A stretch of DNA of 64,000 nucleotides from SAR324 cluster bacterium (GCA_014382365.1 JACNJW010000033.1:62001-126000); one strand, 5' to 3'; counted from the first letter of the stretch, positions 44,301-53,974 are shown. A program made the numbers and translations. Notes: generated by a model not told the origin, from the letters alone.

Positions 44301-45162
44301 ATTGGATTACATCGACTGGACTCCGTTTTTTTATACGTGGGAGTTAAAAGGACGCTATCCGAAAATATTGAAAGATGATAAATTTGGAACAGCAGCAACA
44401 AAACTTTTCGCTGATGCACAAGCGCTGTTAGAGGATATTGTTAAAAATAAAAGATTCCAGCCTCAGGCAGTAGTTGGGTTTTTTCCAGCAAACAGTGACG
44501 GTGACGACATTATTGTATATTCCGATGACTCTAGAAAATCTGTACAAACAATTTTCCACACTTTGCGCCAGCAAAGCATTAAAGCAGACGGTAAACCAAA
44601 TCAAGCTTTATCCGATTTTATTTCACCAAAGGAATGTCTACGTCCGGACTATCTTGGAGGGTTTGCTGTGACTTCCGGTGTGGAAGTTGAGTCGTTTGCC
44701 AGAAGTTTTGAAGAAAAACATGATGCTTACAACTCTATTCTTGTTAAGGCACTTGGTGACCGTCTGGCAGAAGCTTTTGCAGAATACATGCATCAGGAAA
44801 TGCGCAAAGAATGGGGTTACGGTCAGGCAGAAAATTTAGCAAAAGAAGATATGATTAACGAGAAATACCGGGGGATTCGACCTGCTCCAGGATATCCTGC
44901 ACAGCCTGACCATACTGAAAAACGAGTTTTATTTGAATTGCTGGAAGTTGAAAAACGGACAAATATTAAACTCACAGAAAGCTATGCCATGACTCCGGCT
45001 AGTTCTGTTTCAGGTATTTATTATGGACATCCGGAATCCCGATATTTTGCAGTTGGCAAAATAGACCGGGATCAGGTGGAAGACTATGCTGTCCGTAAAA
45101 ACATGTCTGTTTCAGAAGTCGAACGCTGGCTCGCACCGGTTTTGGGCTACACTGCAGATTAA
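41386..45162 (+). CDS. metH: Cobalamin-dependent methionine synthase
   Basis: 1,258 residues, full length. It transfers methyl from 5-methyltetrahydrofolate to homocysteine through methylcobalamin. Modules in order: homocysteine-binding TIM barrel (residues 1-~330, [19 protein letters not shown] and Zn ligands at [11 protein letters not shown]); pterin-binding domain (~360-625, [14 protein letters not shown]); cap and cobalamin domain with the axial-His motif D788-x-H790-x-x-G793 ([11 protein letters not shown]) near the middle; and the C-terminal SAM-binding activation domain (~925-1258, [38 protein letters not shown]). It has no usual ribosome binding site just before the ATG. It follows the ArsR-methyltransferase gene by 141 bp. 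It needs B12. Confidence 0.98.
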   Translation: MIYTNPSAARLLTLMEQKIVILDGAMGTMIQNRGLTEVDFKGQSFFEHQSPLNGNNDLLSITRPEVIEEIHLEFLRAGANILETNTFNANRISQADYNLEDHVREINLAAAEVARRAVDSFQSECRNAIPAIDQPVFVAGSIGPTNRTCSLSPDVNDPAYRAVTFDDVASAYREQAEALVEGGVDMLLLETSFDTLNMKAGIYALESFFADTGIRLPVFLSVTITDASGRTLSGQTLSAFYNSIHHAKPLFLGINCALGAREMRPYIEELAHISEFAVAVYPNAGLPNEMGEYEQTPKEFAEITAEFAEEGWLNLVGGCCGTTPEHITALANKINLSKPRPLKNQTFGEAVMLKQKTPFYSGLEPLNVTKDTGFLMIGERTNVMGSPKFRKLILNDDFDAALAIARQQVESGANIIDINFDEGLLDGETSMTHFLNLIAAEPDIARVPIMIDSSKWSVIEAGLKCIQGKGVVNSISLKEGEEIFLHHAREILKYGAATVVMAFDEQGQATTLKHKVDVCERAFKLLTEEVGFAPCDIIFDPNVLTVATGIAEHNDYGVAFIEATRQIKKRCPGALVSGGVSNVSFSFRGNNPIREAMHSAFLYHTIKAGLDMAIVNAGMLDVYEEIDNNLLKHVEDVLLNRLDSNSTETDATERLTDFAENYKASQEADSGNKDKNLKEKKWREETAQQRISHALVRGITDHIVADTEELRIQFDTALEVIEGPLMAGMKIVGDLFGDGKMFLPQVVKSARVMKQAVAYLEPFIEEEKKQSGASSKLPKVVLATVKGDVHDIGKNIVGVVLGCNNYEVIDLGVMVPCEKIIAAAKEHEADIVGLSGLITPSLDEMVHVSSEMKREGFTLPLLIGGATTSPAHTAVKIAPKYDHPVAYVSDASRAAGVISKLLNPNTKEETAQELAKDQEKRRLAYENRNAERKLLPLEKARVNCTPINWDNCRIDKPSFLGLRDYSVDVETLLDYIDWTPFFYTWELKGRYPKILKDDKFGTAATKLFADAQALLEDIVKNKRFQPQAVVGFFPANSDGDDIIVYSDDSRKSVQTIFHTLRQQSIKADGKPNQALSDFISPKECLRPDYLGGFAVTSGVEVESFARSFEEKHDAYNSILVKALGDRLAEAFAEYMHQEMRKEWGYGQAENLAKEDMINEKYRGIRPAPGYPAQPDHTEKRVLFELLEVEKRTNIKLTESYAMTPASSVSGIYYGHPESRYFAVGKIDRDQVEDYAVRKNMSVSEVERWLAPVLGYTAD

Positions 45163-45260
45163 TTTTATATCAGGATTTTTTACACATCAGGACTGAACCA
45201 TTTATGTCTTGCTGAGTTTATTGGGGCGCAAGAAATAATAATATTACAACTCAAATTTTA

Positions 45261-46145
45261 ATGCATTTAATCGATTTATACCAAAAACAGGATTTCGTTT
45301 TTTCGATTGAGATATTTCCACCCAAAACAGATCCGGGTATGTTAAAACTCAAATCAATTTTAGAAGCTTTCAAATCCTGTACTCCGGATTACATTTCAGT
45401 AACTTATGGAGCAGGCGGAACCTCCAGAGAAAACACGCATGAGTTGGCCGCACACATTCATCATGAACTTGATGTTCCGGCGATGGCACATTTAACCTGT
45501 GTTGCACACACAGCCGAAGAAATTGATTCAGTTTTGAGTAAACTCAAAAACAGTGAAATCACTAACGTAATGGCCCTGCGTGGAGATCCAACCGTTGGAA
45601 CAAACCATTTTATACAACCTAAAGGAGGTTATCATTTTGCGAGTGAATTAATTACCGCAATTCGGGAACACAGTGATTTTGGCATTGGTGCTGCAGGTTA
45701 TCCGGAAGGACATCTGGAAAACCCGGACAAAGATGATGATCGAAAACATCTGCATGAAAAAATTGCTGCTGGAGCAGATTTTGTGGTAACTCAATTTTTT
45801 CTGGATAATACATTTTTTTTACGCTGGCGTGATAAACTACGGCAGGAAGGCGCAAACATCCCGCTGGTTGCCGGAATTCTGCCACCTGCAAATTTGAATG
45901 CACTGGAGCGGATTGCTGGAATTTGCGGAGTTTCGGTTCCGGAAAAATTGAGGGAGTCCTTGAGCAAATATCAACATGATCAGGAAGCTTCACGTGAAAT
46001 TGGGCTGCTCCATTCAGAGCGGCAAATTGAAGGCTTGCTTGCTGAGGGCGTAGAGGGAATACATCTTTATGCACTCAATCGTCTTGAAACTGTTATGCGT
46101 CTGGGGCCAGGCTTAAAAAAATCTGCTCTGACATCTGTTGTTTGA
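45261..46145 (+). CDS. metF: 5,10-methylenetetrahydrofolate reductase
   Basis: 294 residues. It reduces 5,10-methylene-THF to 5-methyl-THF with NADH and FAD, supplying MetH. The TIM-barrel motifs are present: FSIEIFPPKTD at the start with the catalytic Glu, YISVTYGAGGTSRENTHE, VMALRGDPT in the FAD site, GAAGYPEGHLENP and DFVVTQFFLDN. The length agrees with bacterial MetF. It lies 98 bp after metH on the same strand, so the two may share a transcript; the supplier-consumer pairing makes this plausible. No good ribosome binding site was seen ahead of the ATG. Confidence 0.97.
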   Translation: MHLIDLYQKQDFVFSIEIFPPKTDPGMLKLKSILEAFKSCTPDYISVTYGAGGTSRENTHELAAHIHHELDVPAMAHLTCVAHTAEEIDSVLSKLKNSEITNVMALRGDPTVGTNHFIQPKGGYHFASELITAIREHSDFGIGAAGYPEGHLENPDKDDDRKHLHEKIAAGADFVVTQFFLDNTFFLRWRDKLRQEGANIPLVAGILPPANLNALERIAGICGVSVPEKLRESLSKYQHDQEASREIGLLHSERQIEGLLAEGVEGIHLYALNRLETVMRLGPGLKKSALTSVV

Positions 46146-46350
46146 CGAACTGCCTGATTACAGTTTACTCAAGGAAAATCAGTAATTAGTTCAATACTAC
46201 TTCCTGTGCAACACAATTCAGCCGACACTGCACAAACCTGCTAAAACCTGCCTTTTCATTTGCGATTTTTCTCTACAACACGCAAAATATACTTATATTT
46301 TTTTCAATTTAATTTCAATTATCTCCACCAAAACAAATTAAAATAAAGAG

Positions 46351-48834
46351 ATGCAGGAGTACATTCCGCAAACAATTGAAGCCAAATGGCAACGCTTCTG
46401 GGAAGAAGATGGCTTACTGGATTATAATCCAAATTCAGAGAATCCAAAATTTTACATGCTGACCATGCTGCCTTATCCGTCTGGAGATCTGCACATTGGA
46501 CACTGGTATGCGATGGCGCCTCCTGACTGTTATGCGCGCTTTATGAAAATGAAGGGGCACGAAGTGTTTTTCCCAATTGGCTTTGATGCTTTTGGACTAC
46601 CTGCAGAAAATGCTGCAATCAAAAACAATCTCCATCCAAAATCCTGGACTTATGAAAATATAGAACGGATGCGAAAACAACTGCGTTCGATGGGCAACAT
46701 GTTTGCCTGGAAAAACGAAGTTGTAACCTGTGACCCTGAGTATTACAAGTGGAGTCAATGGTTTTTTCTGCGTATGCTGGAAGAAGGGTTAGCATATCGC
46801 GAAGATGCACCTGTGGATTTTTGTAACCACTGTCAAACCACTCTTGCGCGGGAACAGGTTTGGGGTGAGGACAAGGTATGTGAACGCTGCGGAACCCCTG
46901 TAATAAAAAAGAAGTTGAATCAGTGGAAGTTGCGGATCACAAAATATGCGGAAGAGTTATTGGATTTTGATGGACTAGACTGGCCGGAACGAGTCCAGTC
47001 GATGCAGAAGCACTGGATTGGACGCAGTGAAGGAGTTGAGTTTTCACTCAAGATTGCAGACTCAGCTGATTTGAGTTTCCGTGTATTTACTACTCGGCCG
47101 GACACCGTTTTTGGGATGACTTTCTGTGTCCTGTCTCCAGAACATGCTTTAGTAGATCAGGTTACGACGCCAGAACAAAAAGAGGCCGTTGAAAACTATA
47201 AAGAAGCGGCACAACGTAAAGACGAAATAGAACGAACAGCAGAGGGAAAGGAAAAAGACGGTGTCTTCACTGGTGCCTTTGCCATCAATCCGATGAGCAA
47301 TGAGTTGGTTCCAATTTGGATTGCGGATTATGTGCTGGCCACATATGGAACAGGCGCAATTATGGCGGTTCCTGGACACGATGAGCGAGATTTCCTTTTT
47401 GCACGCAAATACAAATTGCCGACACCGGTGGTAATTGTGAATTCTGAAGAGCAGAACTCAGTTCCGGATGGTGCAGAATTAAGTGAAGCCATTCTGCAAA
47501 AAGAACATTCTGTCATGGTCAACAGTCCAGGTTTCGATGGAGCAGTCTGGCCGGATAGTTTTAACCGTGTTGCAGACCAGATGGAAAAGGAAGGTTTTGG
47601 GGAACGGCAGATCAATTATCGTTTGCACGATTGGCTCATCAGTCGACAGCGAATGTGGGGTACACCCTTTCCAATAGTATATTGTAACAGTTGCGGAATG
47701 CAGCCAGTGCCTTATGAGGATTTACCTGTGGTGCTTCCGGATGATGCGGAATTCAAACCAACTGGAGAAAGTCCCCTAAAATATCATCAGGGATTTTTGA
47801 AAACTACCTGTCCCAAATGTGGTGGCGAAGCAGAAAGAGAAACTGACACAATGGATACTTTTATCTGTTCCTCCTGGTATTACTATGCTTATGTTTCACC
47901 TTACCGTAAAAAAGGAGAACCTTTAGCCAGAACAGACTTACCCTGGGATTTAGCAACAATTAAGACCTTATGTCCGGTTGATCATTACACAGGTGGTATC
48001 GAACATGCGACCATGCATCTCCTATATTTTCGATTCTTCACAAAAGCCCTCGCGGATCTCGGTGTCCTGAATTTTCGAGAACCAGCAAAACGATTATTCA
48101 ATCAGGGCATGATCCTGGGTGAGGACCACGAAAAGATGTCCAAAAGCCGCGGCAACGTGATCAATCCTGATGATTTGGTGAAAAAATATGGTGCAGATAC
48201 AGTGCGGGCTTACCTGATGTTTTTGGGTCCCTGGGATGCCGGAGCCCCCTGGAACCCTCATGGAATTGAAGGACTAGCCAGATTTTTTAAAGGCGTCTGG
48301 GCACTTTGCCATTTGGAAACGCCAGCAGCAACAGCAATCACAACAGAAACAGAAAAAAAGCTCAGCAAAACACTGCATCAAACACTAAAAAAAGTAAGTG
48401 GAGAACTCGAAGGATTTCGTTTCAACACTGCAATTGCCGCTCTTATGGCTTTCCGCAACGTGCTAAAATCTACACCTGAAGCACACGGCAGTACAGTTTG
48501 GCAGGAATGTCTGCAGAAATTGTTATTGATGCTGGCTCCAATAGCACCACACATTAGTGAGGAATTGTGGCAAAAGCTCAGTCCCGGAAGCGGCAGTATC
48601 CATCAGCAAGCGTGGCCTGATTATGATGAGTCTCTGTTGGCTGAAGAGATGCTGACGCTGGTTGTCCAAGTCAATGGGAAAGTCCGAGACAGGCTGGAAA
48701 TGCAGGCGGGAACCGACAAAGCAGAAACTGAACGCCTCGCCCTGGCCGCTCCAAAAGTGCAAGATTACCTTGAAGGCAAACAAATCCGCAAAGTTATTGT
48801 TGTTCCGGAACGTCTCGTTAATATTGTCTGTTGA
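46351..48834 (+). CDS. leuS: Leucyl-tRNA synthetase
   Basis: 827 residues, bacterial type. It charges tRNA-Leu with leucine. Class I signature HIGH is PYPSGDLHIGHWYAM (residues ~45-60), and KMSKS is EKMSKSRGNVINPDD near residue 595. The zinc-binding insert has CNHCQTTLAREQVWGEDKVCERCG; a second Cys cluster is CNSCGMQPVPYEDLPV...CPKCGGEAE. The CP1 editing domain is in the middle (TTRPDTVFGMTF and GTGAIMAVPGHDERDF). The anticodon-binding and C-terminal domains close the protein (IRKVIVVPERLVNIV). It is preceded by a 205-bp gap in which nothing of note was found. Confidence 0.98.
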   Translation: MQEYIPQTIEAKWQRFWEEDGLLDYNPNSENPKFYMLTMLPYPSGDLHIGHWYAMAPPDCYARFMKMKGHEVFFPIGFDAFGLPAENAAIKNNLHPKSWTYENIERMRKQLRSMGNMFAWKNEVVTCDPEYYKWSQWFFLRMLEEGLAYREDAPVDFCNHCQTTLAREQVWGEDKVCERCGTPVIKKKLNQWKLRITKYAEELLDFDGLDWPERVQSMQKHWIGRSEGVEFSLKIADSADLSFRVFTTRPDTVFGMTFCVLSPEHALVDQVTTPEQKEAVENYKEAAQRKDEIERTAEGKEKDGVFTGAFAINPMSNELVPIWIADYVLATYGTGAIMAVPGHDERDFLFARKYKLPTPVVIVNSEEQNSVPDGAELSEAILQKEHSVMVNSPGFDGAVWPDSFNRVADQMEKEGFGERQINYRLHDWLISRQRMWGTPFPIVYCNSCGMQPVPYEDLPVVLPDDAEFKPTGESPLKYHQGFLKTTCPKCGGEAERETDTMDTFICSSWYYYAYVSPYRKKGEPLARTDLPWDLATIKTLCPVDHYTGGIEHATMHLLYFRFFTKALADLGVLNFREPAKRLFNQGMILGEDHEKMSKSRGNVINPDDLVKKYGADTVRAYLMFLGPWDAGAPWNPHGIEGLARFFKGVWALCHLETPAATAITTETEKKLSKTLHQTLKKVSGELEGFRFNTAIAALMAFRNVLKSTPEAHGSTVWQECLQKLLLMLAPIAPHISEELWQKLSPGSGSIHQQAWPDYDESLLAEEMLTLVVQVNGKVRDRLEMQAGTDKAETERLALAAPKVQDYLEGKQIRKVIVVPERLVNIVC

Positions 48835-48932
48835 TAAAAAGAGCTGACTAGCGGCAAACCCTACTGCCCAAACTTTACTCACAAATTGTTGCCGAATTGA
48901 GAGTAAATAATTTTGTAAATAAACCCGATTAA

Positions 48933-49442
48933 TTAGCCGGTTGGATTGCATTCCATAGACAGTATAGGATCTTTTTGTATCCCATGCTGCAATATCGATA
49001 AAAATTCCATCGTACCTGCCGGAGACTTGCTGTACTCACTGAACATTTCAGTGTTATCCGCAACATTGCGTCTGAGCATTGAACCGAATTCTTTTCGTAC
49101 ATTTAGAGAACACCCATGAAGAGATGCAAGAGCTTCCACATGCGGACCTATTCCACGTGGTGCCTCTTTCAAGATTGATGAATGATTATAGACCACATAG
49201 ATTACCTGTTCCTGATTAAGAGCTGTCATTTTGCTCCACCATCCACAAAACATGAATCCCGAAGTTACACTACTGGCAGCTGTACTGATCAGCAGAGACC
49301 CATTCGTAGAAGCTGCTGCTCCTGCCACAGTCAAACCGCCTGCAGCATAATGCAGCCAGCCACAAGATGATGATTCTTCCGCCTGAGCACTTGCAGGAAC
49401 AATCAAAACTAAGAGCGCTATTCCAAGTAATGTTTTTATCAT
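48933..49442 (-). CDS. DUF3015 family exported protein
   Basis: 169 residues when started at the ATG at 49442, which has GGAG eight bases upstream and begins a proper signal peptide (MIKTLLGIALLVLIVPASAQA, cleavage after AQA). The frame stays open for 70 more codons upstream, but those lack any match. The mature protein has the DUF3015 pattern: SSCGWLHYAAGG, STNGSLLISTAASSVTSGF, FVxxN-type helix QEQVIYVVYNHSSILKEAPRGIGPHVEALASLHGCS, and a C-terminal helical region. The conserved residues (Cys pairs, GxGxHxEALA) suggest a small disulfide-linked periplasmic protein. Function of the family is unknown. It is convergent with leuS. Confidence 0.75.
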   Translation of the reverse strand: MIKTLLGIALLVLIVPASAQAEESSSCGWLHYAAGGLTVAGAAASTNGSLLISTAASSVTSGFMFCGWWSKMTALNQEQVIYVVYNHSSILKEAPRGIGPHVEALASLHGCSLNVRKEFGSMLRRNVADNTEMFSEYSKSPAGTMEFLSILQHGIQKDPILSMECNPTG

Positions 49443-49832
49443 ATTCGATTCTCCAGTTTCTATAATTTTAAAAACCATCCGAAACCATTTCCGAATGATG
49501 CCATCTGCGCCTGGATTAAAACGGCGCCCAAGAGACCTAAATGCCCTTTTTAGCATCCCGGATTTGCTACCATCTGCCAAATCCGCAACAATCTGGAAGA
49601 GCCTCTGGACAGCATTGTCGGCCAGTGTATAGGGTTCAAGAGGTAGAGGCAAATCGCTTCCCTGTCAAAGTCTGCGTCTTTCTGTCATGACCTGTCAATT
49701 ACAGTCAGCTTCTGTCAAAACCTGTATAAACAGGACTTTCTGCTTGTCAGAAAGTAGTGAGTGGAGTATAAAACTCTGAGATCAGAGATTTATCAAAGCA
49801 AAGTATAGCTATTACAATTTAGAATATTCTCC
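49443..49832. other. Intergenic region before the response regulator
   Basis: No convincing gene. It contains the 10-bp phased repeat at 49661-49730 and two perfect small hairpins, CCTGT/ACAGG (49721-49734) and CTTTCTG/CAGAAAG (49737-49755). The MITE-like element at 49833 follows. Confidence 0.5.
49661..49730. repeat. Array with 10-bp phase, core CTGTCA
   Basis: Blocks of exactly 10 bp, aligned on NCTGTCANNN: CTGTCA at 49662, 49682, 49692 and 49712, with degenerate members at 49672 (CTGCGT), 49702 (CAGTCA) and 49722 (CTGTAT). Spacing of one helical turn places all copies on one face of the DNA. This pattern is visible directly; its function is unknown. Confidence 0.55.
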
Positions 49833-49943
49833 TTGTCATTCCGGGCGCAGCACTGCGTGGACCCGGAATCCATGGTAAGTACCTCAACTCTTGTACTAAA
49901 CTTGATTTGAAATCTGGATCCCGGATCAAGTCCGGGATGACAA
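49833..49943. mobile_element. MITE-like palindromic element 1
   Basis: About 111 bp with terminal inverted repeats TTGTCATTCCGGG and TCCGGGATGACAA and internal GGATCCCGG-type sequence. Elements with GTCATTCC...GGAATGACAA ends are common dispersed palindromes in bacterial genomes. A related but shorter element is at 51363. It reaches to 33 bp before the preferred start of the response regulator gene. Confidence 0.75.
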
Positions 49944-49975
49944 ACGAAAAATATTTTCAGGAAGCCCTAAACACA

Positions 49976-51286
49976 ATGGCGAATTTACTGATAGTTGATG
50001 ATAACGAACAGAACGTGCAACAGATGCAGCACTTTATCAGTACTATGGGACATGACAGTCAATTCACAATGACTGCAGAGTTTGTCTTTGACATTCTGCA
50101 AAGTGAGAGGGTTGATTTGATTTTACTTGACGTCCATTTGCCAAAAATAAACGGTTTACAGTTGCTTCAGCGGATTAAAGGTCATCCGGAATATGAAAGT
50201 TTGCCGGTAGTAATGATCACCGCGGACGAATCGGACCAACTGCTTTCAGACTGTCTTAGCGCGGGGGCAGTTGATTTTATTCACAAGCCTTTCCGGGACA
50301 TTACTTTCAAAGCACGGGTACAATCGGTGCTAAAAGCCGGTGAATACCAACATCAACTCCTGCTCGAGATTCTGGGACACAAACGCACATCCTCCAGTTT
50401 GCGTGCTTCACGTCAACGTTTAACGCGGATTCTGGATACGATGGAAGAAGGAATGCTGGCGCTGGATGAAGAGAAGAATGTGATTTATCTCAATCAAAAG
50501 GCAAACCGGCTCTTGAGTCACATTTCCGGTAAATTACTGCATTGCTCCCTGGGTGACGTTTTGCCAGAACTGGAACCATTCTGCAACAACCTTCAATCTG
50601 CTCACGGAGCTTCTCTTTCCGGCAAAAATATTTTCAATATGCAGTTACGGATTGCTCAAGAAGATGGTGCAGCTATTCCGTGTCAGGCAACGCTAACTCC
50701 CTTAGTTTTTCCGGATGAAAAAGGCTGGATGGTGCGTCTTGTAGCGGATACTTTGACTTCTACACCATACTCCGAAACCATGCCGGTATCGTCACTGTCA
50801 ACGGAACTGCCGGATCAGCAAAATCGCTTGCGCCAATTAGAGTGGATGATTACCGGCATGTGGCAACTGCTCAAAGAGGAGGGAGCTCCGCAACTGCAGC
50901 TACTAAATACTTTGCCTGCAGACATGGATGAAATGCAGGAAGAATTGCCCGCGTATATCCGGGAAAAAGAATTGCGTCCCGCACTGGTGGAAACTCTGCG
51001 TTTGGCAATTCGGACCTGGGAGCAAACATCCGGAGAAACCGCAGAGGATTTGGCTGAAAAAAGCGGTTTGTGGTCAGTATATCATGATCCTGACGGCGGT
51101 GCTTACGCAAGGACGCTAGTCAAATATTTAAGCCTTGATCGCTTGCCGAAGCAGCCAAGATGGCGAAAAGTATTGCAGACCTCCTATTATGTGCTTCAGC
51201 ATACAACTGCAGATTCTGAACTTCATCCACGGCTGAGCAGGCAAATTGAGAAACTGGAAGAAATGCTGCGCCAAGTTTCTTTTTGA
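49976..51286 (+). CDS. Response regulator with PAS-like domain and unknown output region
   Basis: 436 residues from the ATG at 49976. The frame is open further upstream, but those codons lie in the MITE-like element, and MANLLIVDDNEQN is the natural receiver start. The receiver domain (residues 1-~120) has the acidic pair D8/D9, phospho-acceptor D52 (LILLDVHLP), the Thr in MITAD and K104 in HKPF. Residues ~150-255 look like a PAS-type domain (ILDTMEEGMLALDEEKNVIYLNQKANRLL). Residues ~280-436 are helical (LRQLEWMITGMWQLLKEEG...) and not recognised. There is no DNA-binding helix-turn-helix, so the output may be protein binding. It is followed, after another MITE, by a hybrid histidine kinase. 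Confidence 0.85.
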   Translation: MANLLIVDDNEQNVQQMQHFISTMGHDSQFTMTAEFVFDILQSERVDLILLDVHLPKINGLQLLQRIKGHPEYESLPVVMITADESDQLLSDCLSAGAVDFIHKPFRDITFKARVQSVLKAGEYQHQLLLEILGHKRTSSSLRASRQRLTRILDTMEEGMLALDEEKNVIYLNQKANRLLSHISGKLLHCSLGDVLPELEPFCNNLQSAHGASLSGKNIFNMQLRIAQEDGAAIPCQATLTPLVFPDEKGWMVRLVADTLTSTPYSETMPVSSLSTELPDQQNRLRQLEWMITGMWQLLKEEGAPQLQLLNTLPADMDEMQEELPAYIREKELRPALVETLRLAIRTWEQTSGETAEDLAEKSGLWSVYHDPDGGAYARTLVKYLSLDRLPKQPRWRKVLQTSYYVLQHTTADSELHPRLSRQIEKLEEMLRQVSF

Positions 51287-51362
51287 AAATTCTCCTTATT
51301 TGTTTTCTATCTTTTTTTATTAGCCTTGATGACCCTGTAATAAGTCTAAAGGGTACACTTGT

Positions 51363-51443
51363 TTGTCATTCCCAGGTCAGGTCGGGGACAAGCATTTCAG
51401 ACACTTACAAGTTCCTGGATTCCCGCTTTCGCGGGAATGACAA
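51363..51443. mobile_element. MITE-like palindromic element 2
   Basis: About 81 bp with ends TTGTCATTCCC and GCGGGAATGACAA, and the classical core GGATTCCCGCTTTCGCGGGA. It is related to element 1 but differs in its middle. It lies between the response regulator and the histidine kinase genes. Confidence 0.75.
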
Positions 51444-51534
51444 CTGTTTACGAATGCCTCAGCCTTTATTTAATCTGTGATCTCTATAAAAATTGTGCTA
51501 GATTTAAGTCTGTTTTCAATTCCAAAGAGGAAAG

Positions 51535-53970
51535 ATGTCTGAATCAATTCCGGACACAACGGAAAAACATCTCGACTGGAACGAGGTAACGCTTGAGAAG
51601 CTTGGTCTTTGCCAGGAAGAACTGAGTTACACTCATCCGGATGGACGTTACTCGACACATTACGAGCATTTGGAGGGCGGGATTTTTCGCACTGAAATCA
51701 GTGGAGTTGCTGATATGGAAACAGTTGTGGGAGAATTTTCCGTTGAAGACATAGTCATTGATCAGCTCTTACGGCATGGTTTGCTCTATTATCAATTATG
51801 CGTGCTCAAACCGGATTTCCGTATTACTCCGGAACTGCGTTACGCATTGAAGGAGCGTGCTCCAGAAATGGAAGGTAAAAACGGAGGAATGGCTTTTATC
51901 GGCACTCCGGGATTGATCAGGGGAGTAGGCCATTTCGTCTCATTTTTTTTCCCAAAGCTGCGTTTTTCTTTTCACCACAGTGAAGAACAGGGGCTGGCGC
52001 AGATTCGACAATGGGTGCGCAAAGATTTTGCAAAAATAGGAATGACTTCTCCATATCCAACCTCAGAAAGTTCCGGAGAGCAAAAGCCCTCTCGCCGGAC
52101 ACACTTTAAACAATTATTTTTCCCAGCAAAAAGCAAGTTACCCAAAAGTTTATCCACTGAAGTTCTGTTTAATAATGAGTTGAACGGTATAGTATTGCTC
52201 TCAGCAAAACGCTGTTTTGTACGTCTCAGTCCGGCCTTTGAAAATTTATTGGGTTACAAGACTGAGGAATTAAAAGGGAAACCGGACCGCACGGTTTTTC
52301 ATCAGGAAGATCATGAAGCATTGAAACAAGAATTTGTGGAGGTCGATCAGTATCGGAAACCACGAGGTGACATTCCGCTGCGACTGCTTTGCCGAAACGG
52401 TGATGTGGCTCCAGTTCGTTGTGTGATTTCAACACTAAAAAGTGAAACAGATAAAAAAGAAGGTTATTTGCTTTACTTTCAGGATTTACGCGAAGTTGAG
52501 GAATTACGCAGAGAATTTGTGGTGGAAATAGAAAATCGTCAACGCTTGACGGAAGAACTCCGTAAAGCCAAAGAAAGTGCAGAACAGGCGAATAAAGCCA
52601 AAAGCCGTTTCCTAGCCAACATGAGCCATGAATTTCGTACTCCTCTCAATTCAATCAGCGGATTCGCCCAGATTTTGCTGGAGGACGCACACAAGTTACA
52701 CCTGCCTGAAACAATGGTAAAAAATCTTCAACATGTGCAGGCAAGCAGCGAGACAATGGCCGAATTGATTAATCACGCTCTTGATTTTTCAAAAATTGAT
52801 GCAGGCAAAATGGAGGTTCAAGAGGATGTTTTTGATCCAACTCAACTACTCCGTATCATCTACCATATCCACCAACCGACTGCCGGCGAAAAAGGAGTTA
52901 ATTTCAATTACGACGCACATCCGGAGTTGCCATGTGCAATCCGCAGTGACAGGATGAAACTGCATCAGATCGCTTCCAATCTTGTCAGCAACGCCATCAA
53001 GTTCACACCAAAAGAAAAAACCGTTTTGCTGAAAATGGAACGTCAGCAGGAGAAGCTGATAATCCAGGTTATCGATCAGGGAATTGGGATTCCAGAAGAA
53101 AGACTGGCTGCAATTTTTGAAGCCTTCGCTCAGGCGGATGATTCAACCACGCGGCGTTATGGTGGTACAGGGCTTGGATTGGCCATTACCAAAGAATTGA
53201 CACAACTGCTTAAAGGGACTTTGTCTGTAAAAAGCACAGTCGGTGAGGGTTCCGTTTTTACTGTTACTTTGCCCTTGACTGAAGTTCAGGAAACAGAAAT
53301 GCAACTCATGGACGCGGATTTGTCAAAAGTGCAGTTCGCTCAAGGCAGTCGTGTACTTGTGGTGGAGGATATTCAGAAAAATCGTGAAATGATTCAGCAA
53401 ATTCTGGAAAGGCTTGGACTTGTAGTTACACTTGCTTGCGATGGAGAAGAGGGTGTGGAACAAACAAACAAAAAGCGTCCCGAACTGATTTTGATGGATT
53501 TGCATCTACCGGGAATTGACGGTCTGGAAGCTATCCGAAGAATCCGAAAATTACCAAAATGCGGGAAAATTCCGATCATCAGTTTCTCTGCCGACGCGTT
53601 TCACGAACAACAGCAACAAGCCCTGAAAGCAGGAGCAAATGAGACTCTTACAAAACCGCTGAATACGCAAAAATTATATCCGCTTTTGCGTAAATATTTA
53701 AAAGAAAGAAAAAGTTCTGAATTTGCCATTCCGGAAGTATTACCTTTGCCTTCCTCGTTGGAAACAGAAGTCAGGCAGGAATTTGAAACCATCGCACAAA
53801 CTCCTCCCTATAAATCTGTGCAAATTGTTCGAATGGCAGAGAAAATCTTAGAACATTGCCGAGGTTACGACACTCCATACCGGGAAGTTGCCGAACAGGT
53901 AAGACAGCTAGTCTACTCCAATCATACGCTAAATATTCCTGCGTTAATTGAAGAGGTTTTGGGAAATTAG
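51535..53970 (+). CDS. Hybrid sensor histidine kinase with PAS and receiver domains
   Basis: 811 residues, soluble, with no membrane span. The N-terminal ~185 residues are an unrecognised sensor region containing FIGTPGLIRGVGHFVSFFFPKLRFSF. A PAS domain is at ~225-330 (IVLLSAKRCFVRLSPAFENLLGYKTEELKGK). A coiled coil leads to the HisKA domain with phospho-acceptor H365 (NMSHEFRTPLNSISG). The HATPase_c domain follows with N-box NLVSNAIKFTP, G1 VIDQGIGIPEE and G2 RRYGGTGLGLAITKEL. A C-terminal receiver (~600-720) has RVLVVEDIQKN, D655 in LILMDLHLPGIDG and the KPLN lysine. The tail (~725-811) is helical. It is one of the pair with the response regulator gene; phosphotransfer between them is likely but not shown. 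Confidence 0.95.
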   Translation: MSESIPDTTEKHLDWNEVTLEKLGLCQEELSYTHPDGRYSTHYEHLEGGIFRTEISGVADMETVVGEFSVEDIVIDQLLRHGLLYYQLCVLKPDFRITPELRYALKERAPEMEGKNGGMAFIGTPGLIRGVGHFVSFFFPKLRFSFHHSEEQGLAQIRQWVRKDFAKIGMTSPYPTSESSGEQKPSRRTHFKQLFFPAKSKLPKSLSTEVLFNNELNGIVLLSAKRCFVRLSPAFENLLGYKTEELKGKPDRTVFHQEDHEALKQEFVEVDQYRKPRGDIPLRLLCRNGDVAPVRCVISTLKSETDKKEGYLLYFQDLREVEELRREFVVEIENRQRLTEELRKAKESAEQANKAKSRFLANMSHEFRTPLNSISGFAQILLEDAHKLHLPETMVKNLQHVQASSETMAELINHALDFSKIDAGKMEVQEDVFDPTQLLRIIYHIHQPTAGEKGVNFNYDAHPELPCAIRSDRMKLHQIASNLVSNAIKFTPKEKTVLLKMERQQEKLIIQVIDQGIGIPEERLAAIFEAFAQADDSTTRRYGGTGLGLAITKELTQLLKGTLSVKSTVGEGSVFTVTLPLTEVQETEMQLMDADLSKVQFAQGSRVLVVEDIQKNREMIQQILERLGLVVTLACDGEEGVEQTNKKRPELILMDLHLPGIDGLEAIRRIRKLPKCGKIPIISFSADAFHEQQQQALKAGANETLTKPLNTQKLYPLLRKYLKERKSSEFAIPEVLPLPSSLETEVRQEFETIAQTPPYKSVQIVRMAEKILEHCRGYDTPYREVAEQVRQLVYSNHTLNIPALIEEVLGN

Positions 53971-53974
53971 CAGT

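Noticed and set aside
49443..49652. N-terminal 70-codon extension of the DUF3015 protein
   Set aside because: The ATG at 49442 has a ribosome binding site and starts a normal signal peptide. A signal peptide would not lie 70 residues inside.
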